NCBI RefSeq assembly: GCF_000298175.1
Contig: NZ_BAGZ01000008.1
Coordinates: 248,001-312,000, forward strand
Length of the DNA: 64,000 bases
Direction: 5' to 3'
Origin: Austwickia chelonae NBRC 105200
Lineage (GTDB): Bacteria; Actinomycetota; Actinomycetes; Actinomycetales; Dermatophilaceae
Shown here: positions 17,836 through 26,845 of the stretch, in pieces
How positions within the stretch are numbered: position 1 is the first letter of the stretch
Layout: every line of letters starts with the position of its first letter
Notes under the pieces: model-generated
Told to the model about the DNA's origin: nothing
What the model saw: the letters and a program-made list of their open reading frames with translations, nothing else
Database searches by the model: none
Program-made: the position numbers and the translations under genes

Positions 17836-18522
17836 ATGGACATCACGGTGGTGGGGCACAAACGCACTTCTCTTCCGCCGGAACGTGCCACATTGCACCT
17901 CACGGTGAGTTTCGAATCCGGCGACCGGACCGAGTCGTTGAACCGGGCTACGGCGTCCGTGCACGAGGTGTCCGCGTGCATCCGTGACCTCGAGGGCAGT
18001 GGGGTGTCACCGGTCACCTGGCATGCGGTCCTCCCGATCACGACGCGCTCGTGGCGTCCTTACTCGGATGCCCGGGCGCTCCTGCCGATGCGTTATGCCG
18101 CGACGGCGGTGGTCAAGGTCAAGTTCCGCGACTTCCAGGTGTTGACCAGGTTCGCGCACCAGGTAGGGACGATCGCCGGGGTCACCTTGCACGACGTCGA
18201 GTGGAGTCTCACGGAGATCAACCGACGACAGGTGACGGGTTGGGTGCTGGGCCAGGCCGTCGAGGAGGCCCGCGAGCGAGCCTTGGTGGTGGCCAGGGCT
18301 GCCGGCGCCGACGACGTCGAGGCTGTCGAGATCGCCGATCAGGGCCTGCTCTCCGGGGTGAATTCCACCGCGGGAGAGGCCTTCCAGGGCGGCGAGCTAC
18401 GGGATGCCGCTCTGGCGTTGACCACCGGCGGGGAGAACGGCATCGACATCATGCCTGAGGACGTCTCGGTGGAAGCCACCGTTCATGCCCGGTTCACAAC
18501 TCTCCGAGCCGGATCGGGGTGA
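17836..18522 (+). CDS. SIMPL (DUF541) domain protein
   Basis: 228 residues from the ATG at 17836; MDITVVGHKRTSLPPERATLHLTVSFES is the usual opening of the SIMPL/DUF541 fold. Later hallmarks are AVEEARERALVVARAAGA and the C-terminal DVSVEATVHARFTT strand. It lacks a signal peptide, unlike many periplasmic relatives, so it is probably cytoplasmic. Its function is unknown; the family forms large oligomeric assemblies in characterised members. It stands alone between sdhB and metG. Confidence 0.85.
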   Translation: MDITVVGHKRTSLPPERATLHLTVSFESGDRTESLNRATASVHEVSACIRDLEGSGVSPVTWHAVLPITTRSWRPYSDARALLPMRYAATAVVKVKFRDFQVLTRFAHQVGTIAGVTLHDVEWSLTEINRRQVTGWVLGQAVEEARERALVVARAAGADDVEAVEIADQGLLSGVNSTAGEAFQGGELRDAALALTTGGENGIDIMPEDVSVEATVHARFTTLRAGSG

Positions 18523-18615
18523 CGATATCCCGCTCGTCGGGGCGTGGTCGTCGCCGGTTCTCGTCGAGGCCGCCTGTCCGCAAGGTCCTTCGAGGCCAGG
18601 ACTAGACTCTCCGGC

Positions 18616-20454
18616 ATGACCAAGGTGCTCTCCGCTGTCGCGTGGCCGTACGCTAACGGCCCCCGCCACATCGGGCATGTCGCAGGTTTCGGCGTGCCCT
18701 CCGACGTCTTCAGCCGTTACATGCGAATGTCCGGGCACGACGTCCTCATGGTGAGCGGCACCGATGAGCACGGCACCCCGATCCTGGTGGCCGCCGACCA
18801 GGCCGGGGTCACTCCACGTGAGCTCGCCGACACCAACAACCGGATCATCGTCGAGGACCTGGTGAACCTGGGTCTGTCCTACGACCTGTTCACCCGGACC
18901 ACCACCCGTAATCATTACGCCGTCGTGCAGGATCTCTTCCGTCAGGTCCACGCCAATGGCTACATGATCGAGAAGACCACCTACGGTGCGGTCAGCCCTT
19001 CGACGGGACGTACCCTTCCTGACCGGTACATCGAAGGCACCTGCCCGATCTGCGGGGCCACCGACGCCCGCGGTGACCAGTGCGACACCTGTGGCAACCA
19101 GCTCGACCCGACCGACCTCATCGACCCGAAGAGCCGGATCAACGGGGAGACCCCCCGGTTCGTGGAGTCCCAGCACTTCTTCCTCGACCTGCCCGCTCTC
19201 GCCGAGGCTCTCGCCCGATGGCTGGACGACCGCGAGGAGAACGGGACCTGGCGTCCCAATGTCATCCGGTTCAGCAAGGGCCTCCTGGAGGGGATGCGTC
19301 CGCGCGCGATGACCCGGGACATCGACTGGGGCATCCCGATCCCGCTGGACGGATGGCGGGAGCAGAACGGGAAGCGGCTGTACGTCTGGTTCGACGCAGT
19401 GATCGGTTACCTGTCGGCGTCCATCGAATGGGCCCGTCGGATCGGGGAGCCGGAGCGGTGGCGCGAATGGTGGGGCGACCCGGAAGCGGTCAGCTACTAC
19501 TTCCAGGGCAAGGACAACATCACCTTCCACTCCCAGATCTGGCCTGCTGAACTGCTGGGGTACATGGGCCAGGGCGAGTGCGGTGGCGAGCCCGGGCACT
19601 ACGGCCGGTTGAACCTGCCCACCGAGGTCGTGGCGAGTGAGTTCATGACGATGGAAGGCAAGCAGTTCTCCAGTTCGCGCGGCGTCGTCATCTATGTGCG
19701 TGACATGCTCTCGCGTTACCAACCGGACGCTCTGCGGTACTTCATCTGCGCGGCCGGGCCGGAGTCCAGCGATTCCGATTTCACCTGGTCGGAGTTCGTG
19801 ACCAGGACGAATTCCGAGCTCGTCGCGGGCTGGGGAAACCTGGTGAACCGTACGGCGAACATGATCGCCAAGAACTTCGGGCAGATCCCGGAGTGCGGGC
19901 CTCTGGAGGCCGGTGACGAGGAGGTCCTCGCCGCGGTCCGGGGCGGTTTCGCCACGGTCGGTGCCTTCATCGAGAAGCACCGTCAGCGGGCTGCCATCGC
20001 TGAGGCCATGCGTCTGGTCGGTGAGGTCAACGCCTACATCTCCCGCACCGAACCCTTCAAGCTGAAGGGGGAGGACCAACGTGAGCGGTTGGGCACGATC
20101 CTTCACGTGTTGGCCCAGTGTGTCTGCGATCTCAACGTCATGCTGAGTCCGTTCCTGCCGCATTCGTCCAATGCGGTCCACCAGGTGATGGGTGGTGACG
20201 GGACGCTGACGCCGATGCCTCGGATCGAGATGGTCGAGGACTTCGCCGACGAGGTCGAGGGCATCGGCGAGGAATTGCACACCTACCCGATCATCACCGG
20301 TGAGTACAGCCACTTCCCGGCGTGGGCGTCTGCGCCGGTGGTCCCCGGGACCCCGATCACGAAGCCGGCTCCTGTGTTCACGAAGCTCGACCCCAGCGTG
20401 GTGGACGAAGAGGTCGCCAGGTTGCGGGGCGACGACGGGGACAGCCCGGCGTGA
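18616..20454 (+). CDS. metG: Methionyl-tRNA synthetase
   Basis: 612 residues from the ATG at 18616. Class I synthetase: the HIGH-type motif appears as [11 protein letters not shown] near residue 17, zinc-knuckle cysteines in [20 protein letters not shown] (about 140), and the KMSKS-equivalent reads GKQFSSSRG near 350. It charges tRNA-Met. There is no C-terminal tRNA-binding EMAP-like domain, so this is the compact form. The last bases overlap the tatD start by four, the metG-tatD order being common in actinobacteria. Confidence 0.95.
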   Translation: MTKVLSAVAWPYANGPRHIGHVAGFGVPSDVFSRYMRMSGHDVLMVSGTDEHGTPILVAADQAGVTPRELADTNNRIIVEDLVNLGLSYDLFTRTTTRNHYAVVQDLFRQVHANGYMIEKTTYGAVSPSTGRTLPDRYIEGTCPICGATDARGDQCDTCGNQLDPTDLIDPKSRINGETPRFVESQHFFLDLPALAEALARWLDDREENGTWRPNVIRFSKGLLEGMRPRAMTRDIDWGIPIPLDGWREQNGKRLYVWFDAVIGYLSASIEWARRIGEPERWREWWGDPEAVSYYFQGKDNITFHSQIWPAELLGYMGQGECGGEPGHYGRLNLPTEVVASEFMTMEGKQFSSSRGVVIYVRDMLSRYQPDALRYFICAAGPESSDSDFTWSEFVTRTNSELVAGWGNLVNRTANMIAKNFGQIPECGPLEAGDEEVLAAVRGGFATVGAFIEKHRQRAAIAEAMRLVGEVNAYISRTEPFKLKGEDQRERLGTILHVLAQCVCDLNVMLSPFLPHSSNAVHQVMGGDGTLTPMPRIEMVEDFADEVEGIGEELHTYPIITGEYSHFPAWASAPVVPGTPITKPAPVFTKLDPSVVDEEVARLRGDDGDSPA

Positions 20455-21293
20455 CCGTCCAGGTGGGGGGCGGGGCGGCTCGGATCGATCCGCTCCCCTT
20501 GCCGGTGGTCGACGGCCATTGCCATCTGGACATGGCTCGCGCGGGGGAGCCGCCTCCGGAGGTGGCGGAGCTGTTGCGCGCTGCCGCAGCGGTGGGGGTC
20601 GACCGGGTGGTGCACATCGCCTGTGATCTGGAGGCGGCGCGGGCCGCGGTGGAGATCGCGGAGTCGCATCCCGCCGTGGTGGCGGGGGTGGCTTTGCATC
20701 CCAACGAGATCCCGGGGTTGGCCGATGCCGGACAGTTGGCGGATGCGCTGGCGGAGATCGAGTCCTTGGCGGCGCATCCGAGGGTGCGGGCCGTGGGCGA
20801 GACCGGTCTGGACTATTTCCGGACGCCGCCGGAGGGGCGAGGCGTGCAGCGTGAGGCTTTCCGGGTGCATATCGCGATGGCGAAGCGCCTGGGGTTGCCG
20901 ATGCAGATCCACGACCGTGATGCCCACGCGGATGTCCTCGAGGTGCTCTCGCAGGAGGGTGCTCCGGAGCGGACGGTGATGCATTGTTTCTCCGGCGATC
21001 TGGCGATGGCTCGTGAGTGTGTGGACCGGGGCTATTACCTGTCCTTCTCGGGGACGGTGACTTTCAAGAATGCTCGTGGTCTGCGTGATGCATTGTCGGT
21101 GGTGCCGTTGAACCAGGTCCTGGTGGAGACGGATGCCCCTTATCTGGCTCCGGTGCCTTTCCGTGGCCGGACGAATGTTCCGGGGATGGTCCCGTTGACG
21201 GTGCGGGTGATGGCCGGGGTTCTCGGTGTTGACGTGCCTACGTTGTGCGGGGTGTTGTCGGAGAATTCGGAGCGTCTGTACGGCCCGTGGTGA
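20451..21293 (+). CDS. tatD: TatD-family metal-dependent hydrolase/DNase
   Basis: 280 residues from GTG at 20451 (GTGA overlap with metG). TIM-barrel metallohydrolase: [11 protein letters not shown] metal ligands, [36 protein letters not shown] and [12 protein letters not shown]. It is a putative 3'-5' exonuclease acting in DNA repair or RNA quality control. In many actinobacteria rpfB and then rsmA come next; here the next genes are inositol-type enzymes. A terminator follows at about 60 bases. Confidence 0.93.
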   Translation: MTVQVGGGAARIDPLPLPVVDGHCHLDMARAGEPPPEVAELLRAAAAVGVDRVVHIACDLEAARAAVEIAESHPAVVAGVALHPNEIPGLADAGQLADALAEIESLAAHPRVRAVGETGLDYFRTPPEGRGVQREAFRVHIAMAKRLGLPMQIHDRDAHADVLEVLSQEGAPERTVMHCFSGDLAMARECVDRGYYLSFSGTVTFKNARGLRDALSVVPLNQVLVETDAPYLAPVPFRGRTNVPGMVPLTVRVMAGVLGVDVPTLCGVLSENSERLYGPW

Positions 21294-21313
21294 TCGGCCA
21301 CCCCCTCGAGCAT

Positions 21314-21328
21314 CTCACGATGTGAGAA
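21314..21328. repeat. Small palindrome TCTCAC-GAT-GTGAGA
   Basis: A 15-base element with perfect six-base arms lies 20 bases past the tatD stop and before the terminator. It has the size and symmetry of a repressor operator, but no assignment is possible. Confidence 0.3.
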
Positions 21329-21356
21329 ATTGCGGATTTCTGACGGATGTCCGCGC

Positions 21357-21408
21357 GCGAGCTTCGTCGCCTTCTCTTGGGAGGGTCGGTGGCGGAGCTC
21401 GCTTTTTT
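21357..21408 (+). terminator. Rho-independent terminator after tatD
   Basis: Arms 21357-21371 and 21388-21402 pair over 15 positions with two wobbles and one mismatch, followed by six Ts (21403-21408). It is one of the few hairpins in the window with a proper U-tract, and it isolates metG-tatD from the next operon. Confidence 0.8.
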
Positions 21409-21490
21409 CGTGGCGTGACGCTGTCCTTCTCGGCGTCCCGCAGTGACTTTTCGTGACTTTGTCATCGCCGCTACCCGATGACCAACGGCC

Positions 21491-21518
21491 TTGACAGAAC
21501 ATGCTCACAAAGTATCGA
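21491..21518 (+). promoter_or_regulatory. Likely promoter of the inositol-type operon
   Basis: A consensus TTGACA at 21491-21496 is followed after 16 bases by TATCGA at 21513-21518. About 120 bases downstream is the first ATG. Two direct repeats GTGACTTT at 21443-21450 and 21453-21460, spaced one helical turn apart, lie just upstream and look like an activator or repressor site. Apart from these and the terminator, the 343-base gap holds no gene. Confidence 0.5.
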
Positions 21519-21636
21519 CTTGGGTCGTACGGCACGGCAGGAGCACCACGGCCCCAGCAGGCCCAGTCCGCCAGCTGACCATCGCCGTCCGCGACGATGG
21601 CGAGCCCCCGGCTCACGGCGACGAAGGAGTTGTCAC

Positions 21637-22653
21637 ATGCAGGAACAGGCACGCGTCGGACTGCTCGGGATCGGTCGCATCGGACTGGGCCACGCCGCCA
21701 TCCTGCGCGACCTCCCACGCGTCACAGAACTCGTCCTGGCCGATGCCCTCCCCGGACATGCCGCCGCCGTCGCCACCGACCTCGGCGTCACCCACACCGA
21801 CATCAACACCCTCTTCGACCGCGAACGCGTCGACTGCCTGGTCATCGCCACCGGCACGGACACCCACGCAGACCTGCTCGTCCGTGCAGCCGAAACCCAG
21901 ATGCCCGTCTTCTGCGAAAAACCCGTCGCCACGGACATCACCGACGCCCGACGGGCCATCGACGCCCTCGAAGCCGCAGGCACCCTCAACCACATCGGCT
22001 TCCACCGCCGCTTCGACCCCGGATACCTCGAAGCCAAACGCCGCCTGGAATCCGGAGAACTCGGCGAACTACGCCGCATCCACCTGCTCAGCTGCGATAT
22101 GAACACCCCCGACCCGGCCTTCATCCCCACCTCCGGCGGGATCTTCCGCGACTGCATGATCCACGACTTCGACATCCTGCGCTGGACGACCGGACAACGC
22201 GTCCACGAGGTCCACGCCTACGGCACCGCCAAAGGCGATCCCGTCTACTCCGCATCCCAGGACGCCTCGGACGCCGTCCTCCTGCTCACCCTGGAAGACG
22301 GCACCCTCGGAACAGCCCACACCTCCCGGTACAACGGCGCCGGACACGACGTCCGGATGGAACTCGCCGGAGACAAAGGAGGCGTCGTCGTCGGACTCGA
22401 CGACCGCGCACCCCTCCGCTCGGCCGAACCCGGGCACCACGACCTGCCCGGACCGGTATGGACGAACTTCCTCGAACGCTTCGCCCCCTGCTACGCGGCA
22501 GAACTGGCAGCCTTCGTCGACGCCGTCCTCGACGACACCCCCAGCCCCTGCACCGCAGCCGACGCCCTCGAAGCCCTCTACGTCGCCACCGCCGCCACGA
22601 CCTCCTACCGCGAAGGACGCCCCGTCCTCGTCGAGGACATCCGCGCCTCCTGA
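21637..22653 (+). CDS. Gfo/Idh/MocA-family oxidoreductase (inositol dehydrogenase-like) 1
   Basis: 338 residues from the ATG at 21637, preceded by AAGGAG. Rossmann motif GLLGIGRIGLGHAAIL, the conserved CEKPVATD with catalytic Lys at about residue 95, GFHRRFDPGYLEAK, and GGIFRDCMIHDFDILRW, which holds the Asp/His pair of IolG-type enzymes. It should oxidise a cyclitol or sugar with NAD(P)+. It is about as close to the next gene as a paralogue would be, so an old tandem duplication is likely. Codons favour C at third positions more than the G-rich housekeeping neighbours, a hint of transfer. Confidence 0.85.
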   Translation: MQEQARVGLLGIGRIGLGHAAILRDLPRVTELVLADALPGHAAAVATDLGVTHTDINTLFDRERVDCLVIATGTDTHADLLVRAAETQMPVFCEKPVATDITDARRAIDALEAAGTLNHIGFHRRFDPGYLEAKRRLESGELGELRRIHLLSCDMNTPDPAFIPTSGGIFRDCMIHDFDILRWTTGQRVHEVHAYGTAKGDPVYSASQDASDAVLLLTLEDGTLGTAHTSRYNGAGHDVRMELAGDKGGVVVGLDDRAPLRSAEPGHHDLPGPVWTNFLERFAPCYAAELAAFVDAVLDDTPSPCTAADALEALYVATAATTSYREGRPVLVEDIRAS

Positions 22654-22742
22654 ACACCCGCACCGCTTCACCACCAGCACGACCCGACGGCACGAACTGC
22701 CATCGGCCACCACACCGGCACACCTCCAGAAGGAACCGACAC

Positions 22743-23732
22743 ATGCTCAACATCGCCGTCATCGGAGCCGGCCGCATCGGCACCGTGCACGCCGCCGCCG
22801 TCGCCGCCCACCCCGGAACCCGTCTCACCTGGATCGCCGACCCCTTCGGTGACGGAGCCGCACGCCTGGCCGCCGAACACGGCGCGAAGTCCACACTCGC
22901 CGTCGACGAAGCCCTGCACGCGGAAGACGTCGACGCCGTCATCATCGGCTCACCGACCCCGCTGCACGTCGACCATATCCTCGCCGCCGCAGCGGCAGGC
23001 AAGAAAATCATGTGCGAGAAACCGGTCGACCTCGACATCGCCCGCGTCGACGCCTGCATCGCCCAGCTCGGCGACCGCGCCGACCGGGTCATGATCGGTT
23101 TCAACCGCCGCTTCGACCCCGGATTCGCCGAGATCCAGGCCAGGGCCGCCGCCGGTGAGATCGGCGACCTCGAACAGGTCACCATCATCAGCCGCGATCC
23201 CGCCGCACCCCCAGCCAGCTATGTCGCCCAGTCCGGCGGGATCTTCCGCGACATGACGATCCATGACTTCGACATGGCACGCTTCCTGCTCGGCGACATC
23301 GTCGAAGTCAACGCCGTCGGCCAACACCTCGACCCCCAGATCGAAGCCGCCGGCGACTTCGACGCCGCCGTCGTCACCCTCACCGCAGCCTCCGGCGCCG
23401 TGGCCACCATCATCAACAACCGCCACTGCCCCTCGGGATACGACCAGCGACTCGAGGTCTGCGGATCCACCGGGATGTTGGAAGCAGCGAACCACCGCGC
23501 CACCCTCGTCCGCTACTCCGGCGCCGAATACACCGAAGCCGCGGCTCCCTACCTGAACTTCTTCCTGGAGCGGTACACCGCCGCCTACACCACAGAACTG
23601 TCCGCCTTCGTCACCGCAGTGGAACACGACACCCCGATCACCCCGAATGTGCACGACGGCCGCGCGGCCCTGGCCATCGCCGACGCCGCCACCCACAGCG
23701 CACGCACCGGGGAACGGGTACGCCTGTCCTGA
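22743..23732 (+). CDS. Gfo/Idh/MocA-family oxidoreductase (inositol 2-dehydrogenase-like) 2
   Basis: 329 residues, ATG start after GAAGGAACC. Same fold as the preceding gene: IAVIGAGRIGTVHAAAVAAH, MCEKPVDLDIARV, GFNRRFDPGFAEIQAR and GGIFRDMTIHDFDMARFLLG, which carries the catalytic Asp and His. Of the two it is closer to bona fide IolG (myo-inositol 2-dehydrogenase, inositol to scyllo-inosose). With the IolE-like gene downstream this gives the first two steps of inositol breakdown. The later iol genes and a transporter are missing from the window, so the substrate may differ. The 711-codon frame across the previous gene is fortuitous. Confidence 0.85.
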   Translation: MLNIAVIGAGRIGTVHAAAVAAHPGTRLTWIADPFGDGAARLAAEHGAKSTLAVDEALHAEDVDAVIIGSPTPLHVDHILAAAAAGKKIMCEKPVDLDIARVDACIAQLGDRADRVMIGFNRRFDPGFAEIQARAAAGEIGDLEQVTIISRDPAAPPASYVAQSGGIFRDMTIHDFDMARFLLGDIVEVNAVGQHLDPQIEAAGDFDAAVVTLTAASGAVATIINNRHCPSGYDQRLEVCGSTGMLEAANHRATLVRYSGAEYTEAAAPYLNFFLERYTAAYTTELSAFVTAVEHDTPITPNVHDGRAALAIADAATHSARTGERVRLS

Positions 23733-23885
23733 GCTCCCAGGGGCACGCCGACACCAACCCCCGGGACCCCGGCCGCCGGCACCCGCCCCAGAGAGTCCCC
23801 GAACACAGAAGCACGACAACAGATGTCACCACCGAAACATCCGGTCGACATCACGAGCCGCCGACAGCACGAAGGAGCAGAAGAC

Positions 23886-24743
23886 ATGAAGATCGCCGGT
23901 GCACCGATTTCCTGGGGTGTCTGCGAAGTCCCGGGCTGGGGATTCCAACTCACCCCCGAACGGGTCCTCACCGAGATGAAATCCGTGGGACTGACCGCCA
24001 CCGAGTTCGGCCCCCAGGGCTGGCTGCCCGAAGCCCCCGCCGAGCGTGCAGCCGCGCTGAAGCCCTACGACCTGGACGCCGTCGGCGCCTTCGTCCCTGT
24101 CGTCCTGCACGACCCCGGCCACGACCCCTCCGAGGAGGTCAGCCGTGAACTCGACTCCTTCGAAGCCGCAGGTGGAGACGTCCTCGTCCTGGCCGCCGCA
24201 ACCGGTCAGGACGGCTACGACGACCGCCCGGTCCTCGACGACGCAGGATGGGCCGCACTGTTGGGTAACCTGGACAAGCTCAAGGCGCTCGCCGAATCCC
24301 GGGGGATCAAGGCCAGCCTGCACCCGCACGTCGGCACCATGATCGAGAAGGCCGACGAGGTCGAGCGGGTCATGGAAGGCTCACAGATCGGGCTGTGCCT
24401 GGACACCGGCCACCTCATGATCGGTGGCACCGACCCGGTCGATCTGGTCCGACGCTATGCCGCCCGGATCAACCACGTGCACACCAAGGACGTCCGCCAG
24501 GACGTCGTCGCCAAAGTCCGCTCCGGGGAGTTGACCTACACCGATGCGGTTCGCCAGGGCATCTACGTCCCTCTGGGCCAGGGAGACGTCGACTTCTCCT
24601 CGATCATCAAGGACCTGAACCAGGTCGGCTTCGACGGCTGGTACGTGCTCGAGCAGGACACCATCCTGCCGGGCGAGCCCGAGGGCGAGGGGCCGGTCGC
24701 CGATGTGCGCTCGTCCATCGCCTTCCTGAAGAGCCTGGGCTGA
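23886..24743 (+). CDS. Sugar isomerase/epimerase-fold protein, myo-inosose-2 dehydratase (IolE)-like
   Basis: 285 residues from the ATG at 23886, preceded by GAAGGAG. AP-endonuclease-2-type TIM barrel: APISWGVCEVPGWG at the N-terminus, LHPHVGTMIEKADEVERV, LCLDTGHLMIGG and HVHTKDVR supply metal and substrate ligands, and YVLEQDTIL ends the barrel as in IolE. IolE dehydrates scyllo-inosose, the product of the adjacent dehydrogenase. A 153-base gap separates them. Hydroxypyruvate isomerase or another epimerase activity cannot be excluded. Confidence 0.82.
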   Translation: MKIAGAPISWGVCEVPGWGFQLTPERVLTEMKSVGLTATEFGPQGWLPEAPAERAAALKPYDLDAVGAFVPVVLHDPGHDPSEEVSRELDSFEAAGGDVLVLAAATGQDGYDDRPVLDDAGWAALLGNLDKLKALAESRGIKASLHPHVGTMIEKADEVERVMEGSQIGLCLDTGHLMIGGTDPVDLVRRYAARINHVHTKDVRQDVVAKVRSGELTYTDAVRQGIYVPLGQGDVDFSSIIKDLNQVGFDGWYVLEQDTILPGEPEGEGPVADVRSSIAFLKSLG

Positions 24744-24882
24744 CCTGGACACCGGAGGCGCGGTCGTGGCGCAGGGAAGGAGATCCGTGTTCCACGACCG
24801 CGTGTCCGGGATGTGCATCACGGTGCCGACGTAGGGCGGTCAGACCTGTGCCCCTCGTCCGGGCGTCGTTAAGCTGCAGCTC

Positions 24883-25812
24883 ATGACATGCCCCTCTTCC
24901 GGTCCTTCGGACAAGCTCTCCGATACCGAGCCCACCGATCCCCGCGCCGAGCAGGACGCGCCGGCGGCCGAGCTGCTCGGCGCGGGCCGGATTCGCGAGA
25001 TCGCCGGTCGGTTGGGGATCCGGCCCACGAAGCAATGGGGGCAGAATTTCGTGGTCGACGCCAACACGGTGCGTCGGATCGTGCGGCTCGCCCAGGTGGG
25101 CCCGCAGGACACGGTGGTCGAGATCGGTCCTGGGCTGGGCTCGTTGACCTTAGCGATCCTGGAACGGGCCGAGGGGGTGACCGCGGTCGAGATCGACCCG
25201 GTCCTCGCCGGGGAACTGCCCCGAACGGTGGCCGGGGTGATGGCAGAGCGTGCGGATCGGCTCCGGGTGCTCCACGCCGATGCGTTGACGGTCCGGGAGC
25301 TTCCGGGGCCGGCCCCGACAGCTCTGGTGGCGAACCTGCCCTACAACGTCTCCGTTCCGGTCCTGCTGACTTTCCTGGAGCGTTTCCCGAGCATCGAACG
25401 GGCCTTGGTCATGGTGCAGATGGAGGTCGCCGAACGGTTGGCGGCTTCTCCGGGGAACAAGGCCTACGGGGTGCCGAGCGTGAAAGCTTCCTGGTATGCC
25501 GAGGTGGGCCTGGCAGGTAGCGTTCCTCGGTCGATCTTCTGGCCGGTGCCCAATGTCGACTCCGGTCTGGTCAGACTGGTCCGACGCCAGGAGCCGGTCG
25601 GCGCCGAACGCGCCGATGTCTTCGCCTGCGTCGACGCAGCCTTCGCCCAGCGGAGGAAGACTCTCCGGGCGGCTTTGTCCGGGTGGGCCGGCGGGGCCGA
25701 TCGGGCCGAGGCAGCACTGGTCGAAGCCGGCATCGACCCTCGGACGCGGGGAGAACAGCTGCGCGTGGAGGATTTCACCAGGGTCGTCGCCGCGTGGAAC
25801 CGGCAACGGTGA
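24883..25812 (+). CDS. rsmA: 16S rRNA (adenine1518-N6/adenine1519-N6)-dimethyltransferase
   Basis: 309 residues. A disordered acidic N-terminal extension of about 40 residues precedes [18 protein letters not shown], the RsmA/KsgA opening. SAM motif [14 protein letters not shown], then the catalytic NLPYN in [14 protein letters not shown] and [14 protein letters not shown]. It dimethylates two adenines in helix 45 late in 30S assembly. rsmA-ispE order is conserved in actinobacteria. Contains a TTA codon (codon 90). Confidence 0.95.
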   Translation: MTCPSSGPSDKLSDTEPTDPRAEQDAPAAELLGAGRIREIAGRLGIRPTKQWGQNFVVDANTVRRIVRLAQVGPQDTVVEIGPGLGSLTLAILERAEGVTAVEIDPVLAGELPRTVAGVMAERADRLRVLHADALTVRELPGPAPTALVANLPYNVSVPVLLTFLERFPSIERALVMVQMEVAERLAASPGNKAYGVPSVKASWYAEVGLAGSVPRSIFWPVPNVDSGLVRLVRRQEPVGAERADVFACVDAAFAQRRKTLRAALSGWAGGADRAEAALVEAGIDPRTRGEQLRVEDFTRVVAAWNRQR

Positions 25813-25840
25813 GCCTCGTTCGTCGACATAGGGTGAGGGC

Positions 25841-26779
25841 ATGACGAGCGTGCAACCGGAGTCTGTGGTCGTGCGGGTTCCCGCCAAGATCAACCTGGAG
25901 CTCGTGGTGGGTCCTCCGCGGGCGGACGGTTATCACGGGTTGTCGACGATCTTCCACGCGGTCGGGCTCTTCGACGAGGTCACGGTGACCCCGTCCGAGG
26001 AATGGCAGGTCAGGGTCGTGGGTCCGTACACCGACCTGGTCCCGGTCGGCGGAGAAAATCTCGCTGTACGAGCCGGGCAGTTGTTGGCCTCGCGGGCCGG
26101 TGCCACCGACCGGGTCGGGCCGTGCACGATCACCATCGACAAGGAGATCCCGGTTGCGGGAGGCATGGCCGGCGGATCGGCGGATGCCGCCGCGACCTTG
26201 GTGGCTCTCGACGTGCTCTGGGGATTGGGTGGTGACCGCGATCTTCTGCACGAGTGTGCTGCGGAGCTGGGCAGCGATGTGAATTTCGCTCTCGTCGGGG
26301 GTACTGCTGTGGGCTCGGGCCGGGGGGAGCAGGTGGCTCCGGTGCTGGGCAAGGGGCGTTATCACTGGGTTCTGGTGCCCAGCGAGGAGGGGCTTTCCAC
26401 GCCGAGGGTTTTCGCCGAATGCGACCGCCTCCGAGGCGATATGCCGATCGCCGATCCCGAGCCGGGCACGGCGATGGTCCAGGCGCTCCGTTCGGGTGAT
26501 GTGCACGCCTTGGGCGCAGCTCTGCGTAATGACCTGCAGGAGGCGGCCTGCTCCTTGCAGCCGAGGCTGCAGGACATCCTGACCTTCGGTCGTGAGTACG
26601 GCGCCTGCGGCGGTCTGGTCTCCGGTTCGGGGCCGACGGTCGCCTTCCTGGTCGAGGGACCGGAGGACGCTCTGGACCTGGCGGTCGCCTTGACCGCATC
26701 AGGGCTCGCTCCGGAGGTCAAACGGGTCACCGGTCCGGTACACGGGGCTCATGTCGTCACGAACCCGCGGGTGCGGTGA
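25841..26779 (+). CDS. ispE: 4-(cytidine 5'-diphospho)-2-C-methyl-D-erythritol kinase
   Basis: 312 residues, ATG start 28 bases after rsmA. GHMP kinase: PAKINLELVVGPPRADGYH at the N-terminus, the ATP loop PVAGGMAGGSADAAATL near residue 105, and VSGSGPTVAFL near the C-terminus. It phosphorylates CDP-methylerythritol in the non-mevalonate isoprenoid pathway, which supplies the uppS-type enzyme and the polyprenyl carriers used by pmt and mptB elsewhere in the window. Confidence 0.95.
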   Translation: MTSVQPESVVVRVPAKINLELVVGPPRADGYHGLSTIFHAVGLFDEVTVTPSEEWQVRVVGPYTDLVPVGGENLAVRAGQLLASRAGATDRVGPCTITIDKEIPVAGGMAGGSADAAATLVALDVLWGLGGDRDLLHECAAELGSDVNFALVGGTAVGSGRGEQVAPVLGKGRYHWVLVPSEEGLSTPRVFAECDRLRGDMPIADPEPGTAMVQALRSGDVHALGAALRNDLQEAACSLQPRLQDILTFGREYGACGGLVSGSGPTVAFLVEGPEDALDLAVALTASGLAPEVKRVTGPVHGAHVVTNPRVR

Positions 26780-26845
26780 CCGTTTCCTCGTCCGTGTGGT
26801 CCTCTACTTCTTGTCCTCTGCTTCGTCGTCCACTGTGAAGGAACC

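Noticed and set aside
18397-20313. A 638-codon open frame antisense to metG
   Set aside because: Same cause; metG is complete and conserved on the other strand.
21597-23732. A 711-codon frame suggesting a fusion of the two oxidoreductases
   Set aside because: The first 380 codons are the wrong frame of the first gene and read as Arg/Pro-rich noise; the second gene has its own ATG and ribosome-binding site.
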